Positions 1 to 7,048 of a DNA stretch of 10,224 bases are shown in pieces. The DNA comes from Pseudomonadota bacterium (GTDB lineage: Bacteria > Pseudomonadota > Gammaproteobacteria > Burkholderiales > Burkholderiaceae_D): positions 1 to 10,224 of the forward strand of contig JAFECY010000100.1 in NCBI GenBank assembly GCA_018241865.1, read 5' to 3'. Numbering within the stretch: position 1 is the first letter of the stretch; every line of letters begins with the position of its first letter. The translations under genes were made by a program, and so were the position numbers. The notes beneath the pieces were generated by a model, which was not told the DNA's origin, did not search any database, and was given only the letters and a program-made list of their open reading frames with translations.

Positions 1-1140
1 GGCATCGAGATCGTCAAGAACGACGCCGGCGAACTCGGCTATCGCGTGCTAGTCGGCGGCGGCCTTGGCCGCACCCCGATTCTCGGCAGCTTCATTCGTG
101 AATTTCTGCCGTGGGAACATCTGCTGACTTATATTGAAGCAGTCCTGCGCGTGTACAACCAGTACGGCCGCCGCGACAACAAATTCAAGGCGCGCATCAA
201 GATTCTGCTGAAGGCGGTCGGCGTCGAAGAATTCGCCCGCATGGTGGAAGAGGAATGGGCTGATATCAAAGATGGTCCGGGTACGCTCACCGTCGAGGAA
301 TTCGATCGCATCGCCGCCTATTTCGCGCCGCCGGCTTATGAAAAATTAACTGACGAGGAAGCCTTGCTCAAGCAGCAGCGCTCGCAAAGCAAGGCCTTCG
401 ACAACTGGATGAAGCGCAACGTCAAACCGCACAAAGTGCCGGGCTATGCCGCTGTGGTGTTGTCGCTGAAAAAACCGGGCGTGCCGCCGGGCGACGCCAC
501 CGCCGAACAAATGGATTTCGTCGCCGACATGGCCGATCGCTACAGCTTCGGCGAATTGCGCGTCACACACGAACAAAATCTGGTGCTGGCCGACGTCAAA
601 CAATCCGATCTGTTCACCGTGTGGGAGCAGGCCAAAGCGCATCACATGGCGACGCCCAACATCGGCTTGCTGACCGACGTCATCTGCTGCCCCGGCGGCG
701 ACTTCTGCTCGCTGGCCAATGCCAAGTCGATCCCGATCGCGGCGGCCATCACCCAGCGTTTCGAGAATATCGACTTCCAGCACGACATCGGTGAAATCGA
801 ACTGAATATGTCCGGCTGCATCAATGCCTGCGGTCATCACCATATCGGCAATATCGGCATCCTCGGCGTCGATAAAGATGGCAGCGAGTGGTATCAGGTG
901 TCCATCGGTGGCGCGCAGGGCAACCATAGCTCGGTCGGCAAAATCATCGGCCCGTCCTTCTCGGCGCTACAAGTGCCGGGCGTAGTGGAGCGGCTGCTGG
1001 AAGTGTACGTGCGCGACCGCGTCGAAGGCGAGCGTTTCATCGACACGGTGCGCCGTATCGGCATGGAACCGTTCAAGGAACATGTGTATGCCTCGCCGAT
1101 CAAGGGCGGTGCATTGGTAGGGGAAGACGAATATGCGTGA
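1..1140 (+). CDS. cysI: Siroheme/[4Fe-4S] sulfite (or nitrite) reductase, 5'-truncated
   Basis: This is the C-terminal 379 residues of an assimilatory siroheme reductase. The frame is open from base 1, so the true start lies upstream; the GTG at 46 is only an internal codon. The cluster and siroheme ligands are visible as a C-x5-C motif (CPGGDFC, Cys codons at 688 and 706) followed by a C-x3-C motif (SGCINACG, Cys codons at 817 and 829). These are the hallmark of the nitrite/sulfite reductase family, in which siroheme and a [4Fe-4S] cluster share a cysteine ligand and carry out six-electron reduction. Family members are about 550-570 residues, so roughly 180 are missing. The last 8 bp overlap the DUF934 gene, and cysH, cysD, cysN and cobA follow, which favours sulfite over nitrite as substrate. 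No CysJ-like flavoprotein is visible, so the electron donor is unknown. Confidence 0.93.
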   Translation, partial: GIEIVKNDAGELGYRVLVGGGLGRTPILGSFIREFLPWEHLLTYIEAVLRVYNQYGRRDNKFKARIKILLKAVGVEEFARMVEEEWADIKDGPGTLTVEEFDRIAAYFAPPAYEKLTDEEALLKQQRSQSKAFDNWMKRNVKPHKVPGYAAVVLSLKKPGVPPGDATAEQMDFVADMADRYSFGELRVTHEQNLVLADVKQSDLFTVWEQAKAHHMATPNIGLLTDVICCPGGDFCSLANAKSIPIAAAITQRFENIDFQHDIGEIELNMSGCINACGHHHIGNIGILGVDKDGSEWYQVSIGGAQGNHSSVGKIIGPSFSALQVPGVVERLLEVYVRDRVEGERFIDTVRRIGMEPFKEHVYASPIKGGALVGEDEYA

Positions 1141-1660
1141 CATCATCAAAGATAAGGCGGTCGTACCAGACGACTGGACGCTGTTGAAATTGGCAGAGGG
1201 TGAAAGCCCGGAAAGCATGTCGATTCCAGCCGGCAAGATCATCGTGCCGCTAACGGTATGGGAAGCGCAGCGCGGCAGCCTTTTGCAGCGTAGCGATGTC
1301 GGCGTGTGGATCGCTAGTCATGAACGGCCGGAAGTCCTGAAAGCGGATGTAACGAAGCTGCCGGTGATCGCCGTCGATTTCCCGAAATTTTCCGACGGCC
1401 GCGGTTTTTCGATCGCCTATAACCTGCGTGCACGGCTAGGCTATACCGGCGAACTGCGCGCCATCGGCGACGTGTTGCGCGACCAGATGTTTTATATGCA
1501 ACGCATGGGTTTCAATGCCTTTGTCACGCGACCAGACCGCAACATTCACGATGCGCTCAAGAGCTTGTCCGACTTCTCGGAAGCCTACCAAACCGCCATC
1601 GATCAAAAATTGCCGCTGTATCGCCGCGTCGTGCGTGAGCAAAAAGCCACTCAGGAATGA
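1133..1660 (+). CDS. DUF934 family protein of the sulfite reduction operon
   Basis: This 175-residue protein matches the DUF934 family, found mostly in proteobacteria directly behind cysI-type sulfite reductase genes. Its biochemical role is not established; from context it is thought to assist sulfite reduction. The central part, with VDFPKFSDGRGFS at about residues 82-94, YNLRARLGYTGELRAIGD at about 96-113, and a downstream D-x-x-FYMQRMGFNAF stretch, is the typical conserved core. There is no signal peptide, membrane segment or cysteine cluster, so it is probably a soluble cytoplasmic protein without its own Fe-S centre. The ATG lies inside the end of cysI (8-bp overlap) and is preceded by AGGGGA 8 nt upstream, suggesting translational coupling. 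cysH begins 4 nt after its stop. Confidence 0.88.
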   Translation: MRDIIKDKAVVPDDWTLLKLAEGESPESMSIPAGKIIVPLTVWEAQRGSLLQRSDVGVWIASHERPEVLKADVTKLPVIAVDFPKFSDGRGFSIAYNLRARLGYTGELRAIGDVLRDQMFYMQRMGFNAFVTRPDRNIHDALKSLSDFSEAYQTAIDQKLPLYRRVVREQKATQE

Positions 1661-1664
1661 TGCG

Positions 1665-2384
1665 ATGACAGCAAGTGATTTCAACGAGCGGCTCGATGTC
1701 ACCAAGGCCATCCTTGGTCGTATCGCGACCGAATTTACACCGGCAGTATTCGCTTCCAGCTTGGCTGCCGAGGACATGGTGCTGACCGATCTGATCCTGC
1801 GCAGCGGCCTGCCCATCGGCATCTTCACGCTGGAAACCGGCCGTCTGCATAAAGAAACGCTGGATATGATCGGCCGTATCAAAGAAAGCTACGGCTACGA
1901 TATCGCCCTGTTCAAACCGGAAGCGGCGGCAGTCGATGCGTATGTGCAAGCGAATGGCCTGAATGCTTTTTACGACAGCGTCGAGATGCGTAAAGAGTGC
2001 TGCCGCATTCGCAAGGTCGAGCCATTGAATCGCGCCTTGACCGGCAACAAAGCTTGGGTCACCGGCCAGCGTCGCGCCCAATCGACCACACGCGCCGAAC
2101 TGCATGTGCAGGAAGACGACGCCGCACACGGCATGGTCAAGTTCAATCCGCTGGCCGACTGGTCGGAAGAAGATGTCTGGCACTACATACACAGCAACAA
2201 GGTGCCGTACAACCCGCTGCACGACAAGGGCTATCCCTCGATCGGCTGCGAACCCTGCACCCGCGCGATCCAGCCGGGCGAAGACGTGCGCGCCGGTCGC
2301 TGGTGGTGGGAAAATGCGGATACGAAGGAATGCGGTCTGCATCTGGTGGACGGCAAGCTGGTGAGAATGAAAGCAGTCAGTTAA
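1665..2384 (+). CDS. cysH: Assimilatory APS reductase ([4Fe-4S] CysH type)
   Basis: This 239-residue thioredoxin-dependent reductase most likely converts adenosine 5'-phosphosulfate (APS) to sulfite and AMP. The start is the ATG at 1665, preceded by AGGA 8 nt upstream and 4 nt after the DUF934 stop; the open frame back to 1515 only overlaps the neighbour. A PAPS/APS reductase-type nucleotide-binding fold runs from about residue 25 to 185. Four cysteines form the cluster signature: C112-C113 in ECCRIRKVEPL, and C195/C198 in GCEPC. The C-terminal ECGLH motif carries the catalytic C223. The CC...CxxC set is what separates APS reductases, as in Pseudomonas and plants, from E. coli-type PAPS reductase, which lacks the cluster. 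This agrees with the absence of an APS kinase gene or domain here. Confidence 0.93.
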   Translation: MTASDFNERLDVTKAILGRIATEFTPAVFASSLAAEDMVLTDLILRSGLPIGIFTLETGRLHKETLDMIGRIKESYGYDIALFKPEAAAVDAYVQANGLNAFYDSVEMRKECCRIRKVEPLNRALTGNKAWVTGQRRAQSTTRAELHVQEDDAAHGMVKFNPLADWSEEDVWHYIHSNKVPYNPLHDKGYPSIGCEPCTRAIQPGEDVRAGRWWWENADTKECGLHLVDGKLVRMKAVS

Positions 2385-2397
2385 TGGCAAACCATCA

Positions 2398-2474
2398 TTA
2401 ACCACGGCGAACACGGCGAAAACCCCATGTCGATTTTGCTTTTCCGCCGTGATCGCCGTGCCCGCCGTGGTTAA
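2398..2474 (+). repeat. REP-like inverted element built of 9-bp CGCCGTG units
   Basis: A 12-bp perfect inverted repeat, TTAACCACGGCG (2398-2409) and its complement (2463-2474), encloses 53 bp. The arms are built of a 9-bp period: two units on the left (2401-2418) and three on the right (2445-2453, 2454-2462, 2463-2471), all with a CGCCGTG core in one orientation. It lies in the 104-bp gap between cysH and cysD, the only real gap in this operon. Read on the minus strand the right arm encodes NHGGHGDHGG, a kind of peptide often seen in spurious ORF calls over dispersed intergenic repeats. A folded RNA here could pause or attenuate transcription, or protect mRNA ends. Whether it is dispersed in this genome cannot be seen from one copy. 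Confidence 0.72.
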
Positions 2475-2487
2475 AAAAGTTTTTTAA
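2471..2487 (+). other. Perfect A/T palindrome before cysD
   Basis: TTAAAAAA, a single G, then TTTTTTAA form a perfect 8+8 palindrome. It begins in the last bases of the inverted element and ends one base before the cysD ATG. The upstream GC-rich hairpin followed by A and T runs could act as a weak terminator or attenuator between cysH and cysD. It also occupies the place where a cysD ribosome-binding site would be expected; none is evident there. Confidence 0.4.
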
Positions 2488-2488
2488 G

Positions 2489-3436
2489 ATGAATGAAAAT
2501 ATGAACACAGCAGTCGATAAATTATTCCTAGACGCGGCCAGCAACCGCCATCTGGACTGGCTCGAATCCGAAGCCATCCACATCATGCGCGAGGTCGCCG
2601 CCGAGTGCAGCAACCCCGCCCTGCTGTTCTCGGGCGGCAAGGACTCGGTGATCTTGCTGCGCATCGCGGAAAAAGCGTTCCGCCCTGGAAAATTCCCCTT
2701 CCCGCTGGTGCACGTCGATACCGGCCACAACTTCCCGGAAGTCATCACCTTCCGCGACAAGCGCGTGGCCGAACTGGGCGAGCGCCTGATCGTCGGCTCG
2801 GTGGAAGATTCGATCAAGCGCGGCACCGTACGCCTGCGTAACCCGCAAACCGATTCGCGCAATGCCGCGCAAGCCGTGACGCTGCTGGAAACCATTGCCG
2901 AACACAAGTTCGACGCCTGCATCGGCGGCGCACGCCGCGACGAAGAAAAAGCACGCGCGAAAGAACGCATTTTTTCCTTCCGCGACGAATTCGGTCAGTG
3001 GAACCCGAAAGCGCAACGCCCGGAACTATGGGACTTGTATAACACCCGCGTGCACCCCGGCGAAAACATGCGCGTGTTCCCGATCTCGAACTGGACCGAG
3101 CTCGATGTGTGGCAATACATCGCCCGCGAAAAACTCGAATTGCCGCCGATTTATTTCGCTCACGAGCGCGAAGTTATCCCGCGCAACGGCTTGCTGGTGC
3201 CGTTCACCGACCTGACGCCGCCGAAAGAAGGCGAGCACGTGGAAAAACGCGTGGTGCGCTTCCGCACTGTCGGCGATATTTCCTGCACTTGCCCAGTCGC
3301 TTCCGATGCCGCCGATGTCGATGCGATCATCGCCGAAACCGCCGTGACCCAGATTACCGAGCGCGGCGCGACCCGCATGGATGACCAGACATCCGAAGCC
3401 TCGATGGAAAAACGTAAAAAAGAAGGATATTTCTAA
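2489..3436 (+). CDS. cysD: Sulfate adenylyltransferase subunit 2
   Basis: This 315-residue catalytic subunit of ATP sulfurylase works with CysN to make APS from ATP and sulfate in the cytoplasm. The N-type ATP pyrophosphatase PP-loop SGGKDS is at residues 48-53. Downstream are the family segments HVDTGHNFPE, IGGARRDEEKARAKER and FPISNWTELDVWQYI, and the C-terminus is the usual KRKKEGYF. E. coli CysD has 302 residues, so the length is normal. The ATG at 2489 sits just behind the A/T palindrome and lacks a clear ribosome-binding site; an in-frame ATG at 2501 is an alternative start four codons later. The stop is immediately followed by the cysN ATG. Confidence 0.97.
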   Translation: MNENMNTAVDKLFLDAASNRHLDWLESEAIHIMREVAAECSNPALLFSGGKDSVILLRIAEKAFRPGKFPFPLVHVDTGHNFPEVITFRDKRVAELGERLIVGSVEDSIKRGTVRLRNPQTDSRNAAQAVTLLETIAEHKFDACIGGARRDEEKARAKERIFSFRDEFGQWNPKAQRPELWDLYNTRVHPGENMRVFPISNWTELDVWQYIAREKLELPPIYFAHEREVIPRNGLLVPFTDLTPPKEGEHVEKRVVRFRTVGDISCTCPVASDAADVDAIIAETAVTQITERGATRMDDQTSEASMEKRKKEGYF

Positions 3437-4762
3437 ATGAACGCCGTGGTTGCAGAACAATCCCATTCCGAAGCAGCGTCGAGCGAACGCGGCCTGCTGC
3501 GCTTCATTACCGCCGGCTCCGTCGATGATGGCAAAAGCACGCTGATCGGTCGCCTGCTGTTCGACAGCAAAGGCATCTTCGCCGATCAACTCACCTCGAT
3601 TTCGCGCGCCAAACACAAACGCACTGTCGGCGACACCATCGATTTGTCCTTACTCACCGACGGCCTCGAAGCCGAACGCGAGCAAGGCATCACCATCGAC
3701 GTCGCCTATCGCTACTTCGCCACCCCGAAACGCAAGTTCATCATCGCCGACACGCCGGGCCACGAGCAGTACACCCGCAATATGGTCACCGGCGCCTCGA
3801 CCGCCGACGCTGTCATCATCCTGATCGACGTCTCCAAGGTCAAACTCAATGATGACGGTAGCGTCGAATTGCTGACGCAAACCAAGCGCCACTCGACCAT
3901 CGCCCGCCTGTTGCGCATCGAGCACGTGATCGTCGCCGTCAACAAGATGGATCTGGTCAACTACGACCGCAGCGTGTACGACCGCATCATCGCCGAATAC
4001 CAGAAATTCGCGCAGCCGATCGGCCTGACCGATATCCGCCCGATCCCGTTGTCGGCGCTGGCCGGCGACAACGTGGTCGAACGCGGCGACAACCTGTCTT
4101 GGTACGACGGTCCGACTCTGATCGAGCTGCTGGAATCGCTCTCGGTGTATGACGACGCCCACGAAGAGCCGTTCCGCTTCCCGGTGCAACTGGTCGCGCG
4201 TCACGGCGGCCATCTGGCCGACGATTTCCGCGGCTACATGGGTCGCATCGAATCCGGCAAAGTCAAGAAAGGCGACAAGCTGATCGTGCAACCAAGCGGC
4301 CTCGCCGCGACGGTGAAGGATATTCAAACGCTGGACGGCTCGCTGGAAACCGCCCGCGCCGGCCAATCAGTCACGTTGCTGCTGGAAGAGCACCTCGACA
4401 TCTCGCGCGGCGACATGCTGGCCGAAGCCGCACATCCGGCCACCCTGCTGAAAACAGTGGAAGCCAATCTCTGCTGGCTGTCGGAAGAAGCGCTCGACCC
4501 ACGCCGTAAATACTGGCTCAAGCACACCACGCGGCAAGTCGGCGCGCGCGTGGCGAAAATCGAATCGCTGTTCGACATCAACACCCAGGAACGCCGCCCC
4601 GCCGACACGCTCAAGCTGAACGATATCGCCACGGTGTCGATCAATGTGCAGCAGGCGCTGGCGGCCGATGCCTACGACGCGATCCGCGCCACCGGTGCCT
4701 TCATCCTGATCGATGAAGTGACACACCAGACCGTGGCCGCCGGCATGATTAAGATCGCCTGA
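3437..4762 (+). CDS. cysN: Sulfate adenylyltransferase subunit 1 (GTPase)
   Basis: This 441-residue translation-factor-like GTPase couples GTP hydrolysis to APS synthesis by CysD. The G1 P-loop GSVDDGKS is at residues 27-34, a G2-type GITIDVAY at 85-92, G3 DTPGH at 106-110 and G4 NKMD at 170-173, followed by two EF-Tu-like beta-barrel domains from about residue 235 to the end. E. coli CysN is 475 residues. There is no C-terminal APS kinase domain, so this is CysN and not a CysNC fusion. The ATG follows the cysD TAA directly, with AAGGA 9 nt upstream inside the end of cysD, so translation is probably coupled and subunits made in matched amounts. Confidence 0.97.
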   Translation: MNAVVAEQSHSEAASSERGLLRFITAGSVDDGKSTLIGRLLFDSKGIFADQLTSISRAKHKRTVGDTIDLSLLTDGLEAEREQGITIDVAYRYFATPKRKFIIADTPGHEQYTRNMVTGASTADAVIILIDVSKVKLNDDGSVELLTQTKRHSTIARLLRIEHVIVAVNKMDLVNYDRSVYDRIIAEYQKFAQPIGLTDIRPIPLSALAGDNVVERGDNLSWYDGPTLIELLESLSVYDDAHEEPFRFPVQLVARHGGHLADDFRGYMGRIESGKVKKGDKLIVQPSGLAATVKDIQTLDGSLETARAGQSVTLLLEEHLDISRGDMLAEAAHPATLLKTVEANLCWLSEEALDPRRKYWLKHTTRQVGARVAKIESLFDINTQERRPADTLKLNDIATVSINVQQALAADAYDAIRATGAFILIDEVTHQTVAAGMIKIA

Positions 4763-4783
4763 TAGATCACCTAATTTAGCGCA

Positions 4784-5521
4784 ATGTCTTCCTCCGCCGC
4801 GCTCAGCTACGGCAAGGTCTGGTTGCTGGGTGCCGGCCCCGGTGCCGCCGATTTGATTACGGTGCGCGGCGCACGCGTGTTGGCGCAAGCCGAAGTGGTA
4901 TTGCACGATGCGCTGGTCACTTCCGAGATGCTGGCACTCTGTCCGCAAGCGCTGAAAATCTCCGTCGGCAAACGCTCCGGCCAGCGCTCCGCCGCGCAAG
5001 TCAATATCAATCGTCAGCTCGTTGAGTGTGCTCGTCAATACAAACGCGTCGTGCGTCTGAAAGGCGGCGACCCCATGCTGTTCGGCCGCGCCGACGAGGA
5101 ATTGCACGCATTGGAAGCAGCCGGTATCGAAGTCGAGATCATTCCCGGCATCACCGCCGCGCTGGCCGCCGCCGCCTCCACCAAACAACCCTTGACCAAG
5201 CGCGGCATCGCTCGCAGTGTCGCTTTTTTCACCTCCAGCACCGCGCCCAATCAACCGGAACAAACCACCCTGCCCGACTGCGATACGCTGGTGCAGTACA
5301 TGGGAGGAAAGGAAGCCATCAAGACGGCACAAGCCCTGCTAGCGCGCGGCGAATCGCCGGATCTGCCGGTGGTGGTGGTGGAGAATTGCAGCCGCGTCGA
5401 TGAGCGGATCGTGCGCTTGAGGTTGGCTGAATTGGAACAGGGATTGGCCGGATGCTCGGGCCCGGTGCTGGTGATGATCGGGAAGGCGCTGGCAGAGCGC
5501 CTATCAAAACAGCAGCCATAG
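4784..5521 (+). CDS. cobA: Uroporphyrinogen-III C-methyltransferase
   Basis: This 245-residue SAM-dependent tetrapyrrole methylase methylates uroporphyrinogen III twice to give precorrin-2, the branch point to siroheme and cobalamin. Visible family motifs are the N-terminal LLGAGPG (about residues 14-20), VRLKGGDPMLFGR (about 90-102), IIPGITAALAAA (about 119-130), and PLTKRG (about 136-141; the more common form has His before the Arg). The CysG-type N-terminal dehydrogenase/ferrochelatase domain is absent, so other proteins must finish siroheme; the chelatase gene lies just downstream on the other strand. It begins 21 bp after cysN without a clear ribosome-binding site and probably ends the sulfur operon, where it would supply siroheme for the reductase at the operon's start. 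Confidence 0.93.
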   Translation: MSSSAALSYGKVWLLGAGPGAADLITVRGARVLAQAEVVLHDALVTSEMLALCPQALKISVGKRSGQRSAAQVNINRQLVECARQYKRVVRLKGGDPMLFGRADEELHALEAAGIEVEIIPGITAALAAAASTKQPLTKRGIARSVAFFTSSTAPNQPEQTTLPDCDTLVQYMGGKEAIKTAQALLARGESPDLPVVVVENCSRVDERIVRLRLAELEQGLAGCSGPVLVMIGKALAERLSKQQP

Positions 5522-5543
5522 AAACAATCGCCGTTATTTCTAT
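5518..5543. terminator. Possible two-way hairpin between cobA and cbiX
   Basis: ATAGAAACAA (5518-5527) pairs with TTATTTCTAT (5534-5543) around a 6-nt TCGCCG loop, with one mismatch in ten. It contains the stop codons of both convergent genes, cobA on plus and cbiX on minus. The stem is A/T-rich and lacks a long T tract, so termination is plausible but unproven. Confidence 0.35.
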
Positions 5544-5914
5544 TTCCCCAGCGCCGCAGCACAATAATCCGCAATCGCATTCAGCACGGCCGCATCTTCG
5601 CCGACGGCGCCGACTGCCTTGATCGTCATGCCGGGATGCTTCTTCCGCATACCGTCGAGCATCAAGGGCAAATCGCGCAGCACGTGGCCGCCTTGGCCGA
5701 AGAAGACTGGCGTCACCGTAACGTCGGTGCAGCCGTCGCCTTCCAGCGTCTGCACCAGTTCCGGCAGGCGCGGCGACATCAGTTCGAGAAAGGCAAGACG
5801 TACCGCCACATCCGGCAAACGCGCTTGCAGAATTTGCTGCAAGCGCTGAAACGGTGTAGCCCAGCGCGCATCGCGTGCGCCGTGGGCAAACAGGATGAGT
5901 GCGCGGTCGCCCAT
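5540..5914 (-). CDS. cbiX: Small sirohydrochlorin chelatase (CbiX/SirB type)
   Basis: This 124-residue class II chelatase inserts Fe2+ into sirohydrochlorin for siroheme, or Co2+ for cobalamin. Metal-binding histidines are visible as H11 in LILFAHGARD and H77 in PVFFGQGGHV; E44 in AFLELMSP is also typical. The length matches the short, single-domain CbiX family whose members act as homodimers. The ATG at 5914 follows the lptG TAG with no gap, and GGAGAGG (5927-5921) lies 6 nt upstream, so it is probably cotranscribed and translationally coupled with lptG. It faces cobA across 18 bp. Given the sulfite reductase operon next door, iron insertion for siroheme is the likelier role; the metal cannot be told from sequence. 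Confidence 0.9.
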   Translation of the reverse strand: MGDRALILFAHGARDARWATPFQRLQQILQARLPDVAVRLAFLELMSPRLPELVQTLEGDGCTDVTVTPVFFGQGGHVLRDLPLMLDGMRKKHPGMTIKAVGAVGEDAAVLNAIADYCAAALGK

Positions 5915-7048
5915 CTAATGCCTCTCCACCCACCACAACGAGGCGAGTGCCAGTAGTAAAAACAGCGCGCTCGGTAAGACTGCGGTCGCCAGCGGCGGCC
6001 AAGTATTGAGCAAGCCGAGCGTGGAGAACAGACCGTTGAGCAACTGGAAGCTGACGCCGATCATGATGCCGATGAAAATTTTCAGACTGACGCCGCCAGA
6101 ACGGAAATGCAAGTACGCAAACGGCAGTGCCAGCGCTAGCATGACGAATACCGCGAACGGGTAAACAATTTTCTTCCAGAAAGCGATTTCGTAGCGCGTG
6201 GTGTTCTGGCGATTTTCCGCAAGGTGGCGGGTATAAGCGGCCAAGTTGTAAGCCGACATGCGATCAGGGTCGGCGAACAGCACCGAGAGTATGTCGGGCG
6301 TGATTTCGGAAGCCATGTCGAACGAATCCAGCTTGCGGATGTTCAGCGCAGGCGCATCTAATTTTGTAAAAGCGTCTGCGGCAAAACGCGTGTCGGTCAC
6401 GTCCTGCAAACGCCAAGTGTTCGCGCCAAGATAGCGGGCGCTGGTGGCGGTACGCATGGCTTCCAGCCGGAAGTCGGGACTGAATTCGTAGATCATCACA
6501 TCGTCCAACGTGCCATCCGGCTGCATCTGACGCACGTTGAGAAAGCGGGTGCCGATCGCCTCGCCATTGATGCCGTCGCTGCGAATGACGTCCTTGGCCC
6601 ACAAGCCGGTGCGAAACTCCTGCGAGAGCGCGCTATCCTGTGCACGCAGTCGCCATTTTTCCGCTGCTGCGCTGGCGGCAGGAGAAATAACTTCACCGAA
6701 CAGCGCCGTCGCCAAGGCAAACACAATGCCAATTTTCGCCAACATCTTCCAAGCCATCCAAGTGGACATGCTGGAGACGCGCATGATGGTGAACTCGGAA
6801 CGCGAAGCCAGTTGCGCCAGCGCGTAGATCGAACCGATCAACACTGCAATCGGCATCAATTCATAGGTGTAACCGGGCAAACCCAACAACACATAGACGA
6901 AAGCGTGTTGCAAACGATAACCACCGCGCCCGACCGACGGCAATTCGCCGATCAAATCAAAGAAAGCGAACAGCGCAAGAAAAGCCGCCAATACAAATAG
7001 CACCGAACCGATGATCTGCGAACTGACATAACGTTGCAAGGTCTTCAT
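5915..7048 (-). CDS. lptG: LPS export ABC transporter permease LptG
   Basis: This 377-residue inner-membrane permease of the LptB2FG complex extracts lipopolysaccharide from the inner membrane and passes it to the LptC-LptA bridge. The start at 7048 ([11 protein letters not shown]) overlaps the lptF stop in an ATGA arrangement; a longer open frame back to 7186 only runs through lptF. Predicted layout is three N-terminal transmembrane helices (about residues 11-34, 60-80 and 103-121), a periplasmic jellyroll domain to about residue 295, then three C-terminal helices, including the VFVMLALALPFAYL and LFLLLALASLWW segments. The cytoplasmic coupling region carries the ASRSEFTIMR sequence typical of LptG. 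E. coli LptG is 360 residues. Confidence 0.94.
   Translation of the reverse strand: MKTLQRYVSSQIIGSVLFVLAAFLALFAFFDLIGELPSVGRGGYRLQHAFVYVLLGLPGYTYELMPIAVLIGSIYALAQLASRSEFTIMRVSSMSTWMAWKMLAKIGIVFALATALFGEVISPAASAAAEKWRLRAQDSALSQEFRTGLWAKDVIRSDGINGEAIGTRFLNVRQMQPDGTLDDVMIYEFSPDFRLEAMRTATSARYLGANTWRLQDVTDTRFAADAFTKLDAPALNIRKLDSFDMASEITPDILSVLFADPDRMSAYNLAAYTRHLAENRQNTTRYEIAFWKKIVYPFAVFVMLALALPFAYLHFRSGGVSLKIFIGIMIGVSFQLLNGLFSTLGLLNTWPPLATAVLPSALFLLLALASLWWVERH

Noticed and set aside
2445..2471. Three regular CGCCGTG units as a CRISPR array
   Set aside because: Units are 9 bp with no spacers and form the arm of an inverted repeat; they do not resemble the 36-nt anti-repeat of the Cas9 locus.
2398..2970. 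Minus-strand 190-residue frame opposite cysD whose end reads NHGGHGDHGG
   Set aside because: It is antisense to the conserved cysD, and the histidine-glycine tail is simply the translated 9-bp repeat element.
4367..5332. Minus-strand 321-residue frame opposite cysN and cobA
   Set aside because: Glycine-, histidine- and glutamine-rich composition typical of an antisense shadow in GC-rich DNA; both plus-strand genes have clear family motifs.
5319..6002. Minus-strand 227-residue frame overlapping cbiX
   Set aside because: Low-complexity arginine/alanine-rich shadow; cbiX in another frame has the conserved His residues, a ribosome-binding site and zero-gap coupling to lptG.
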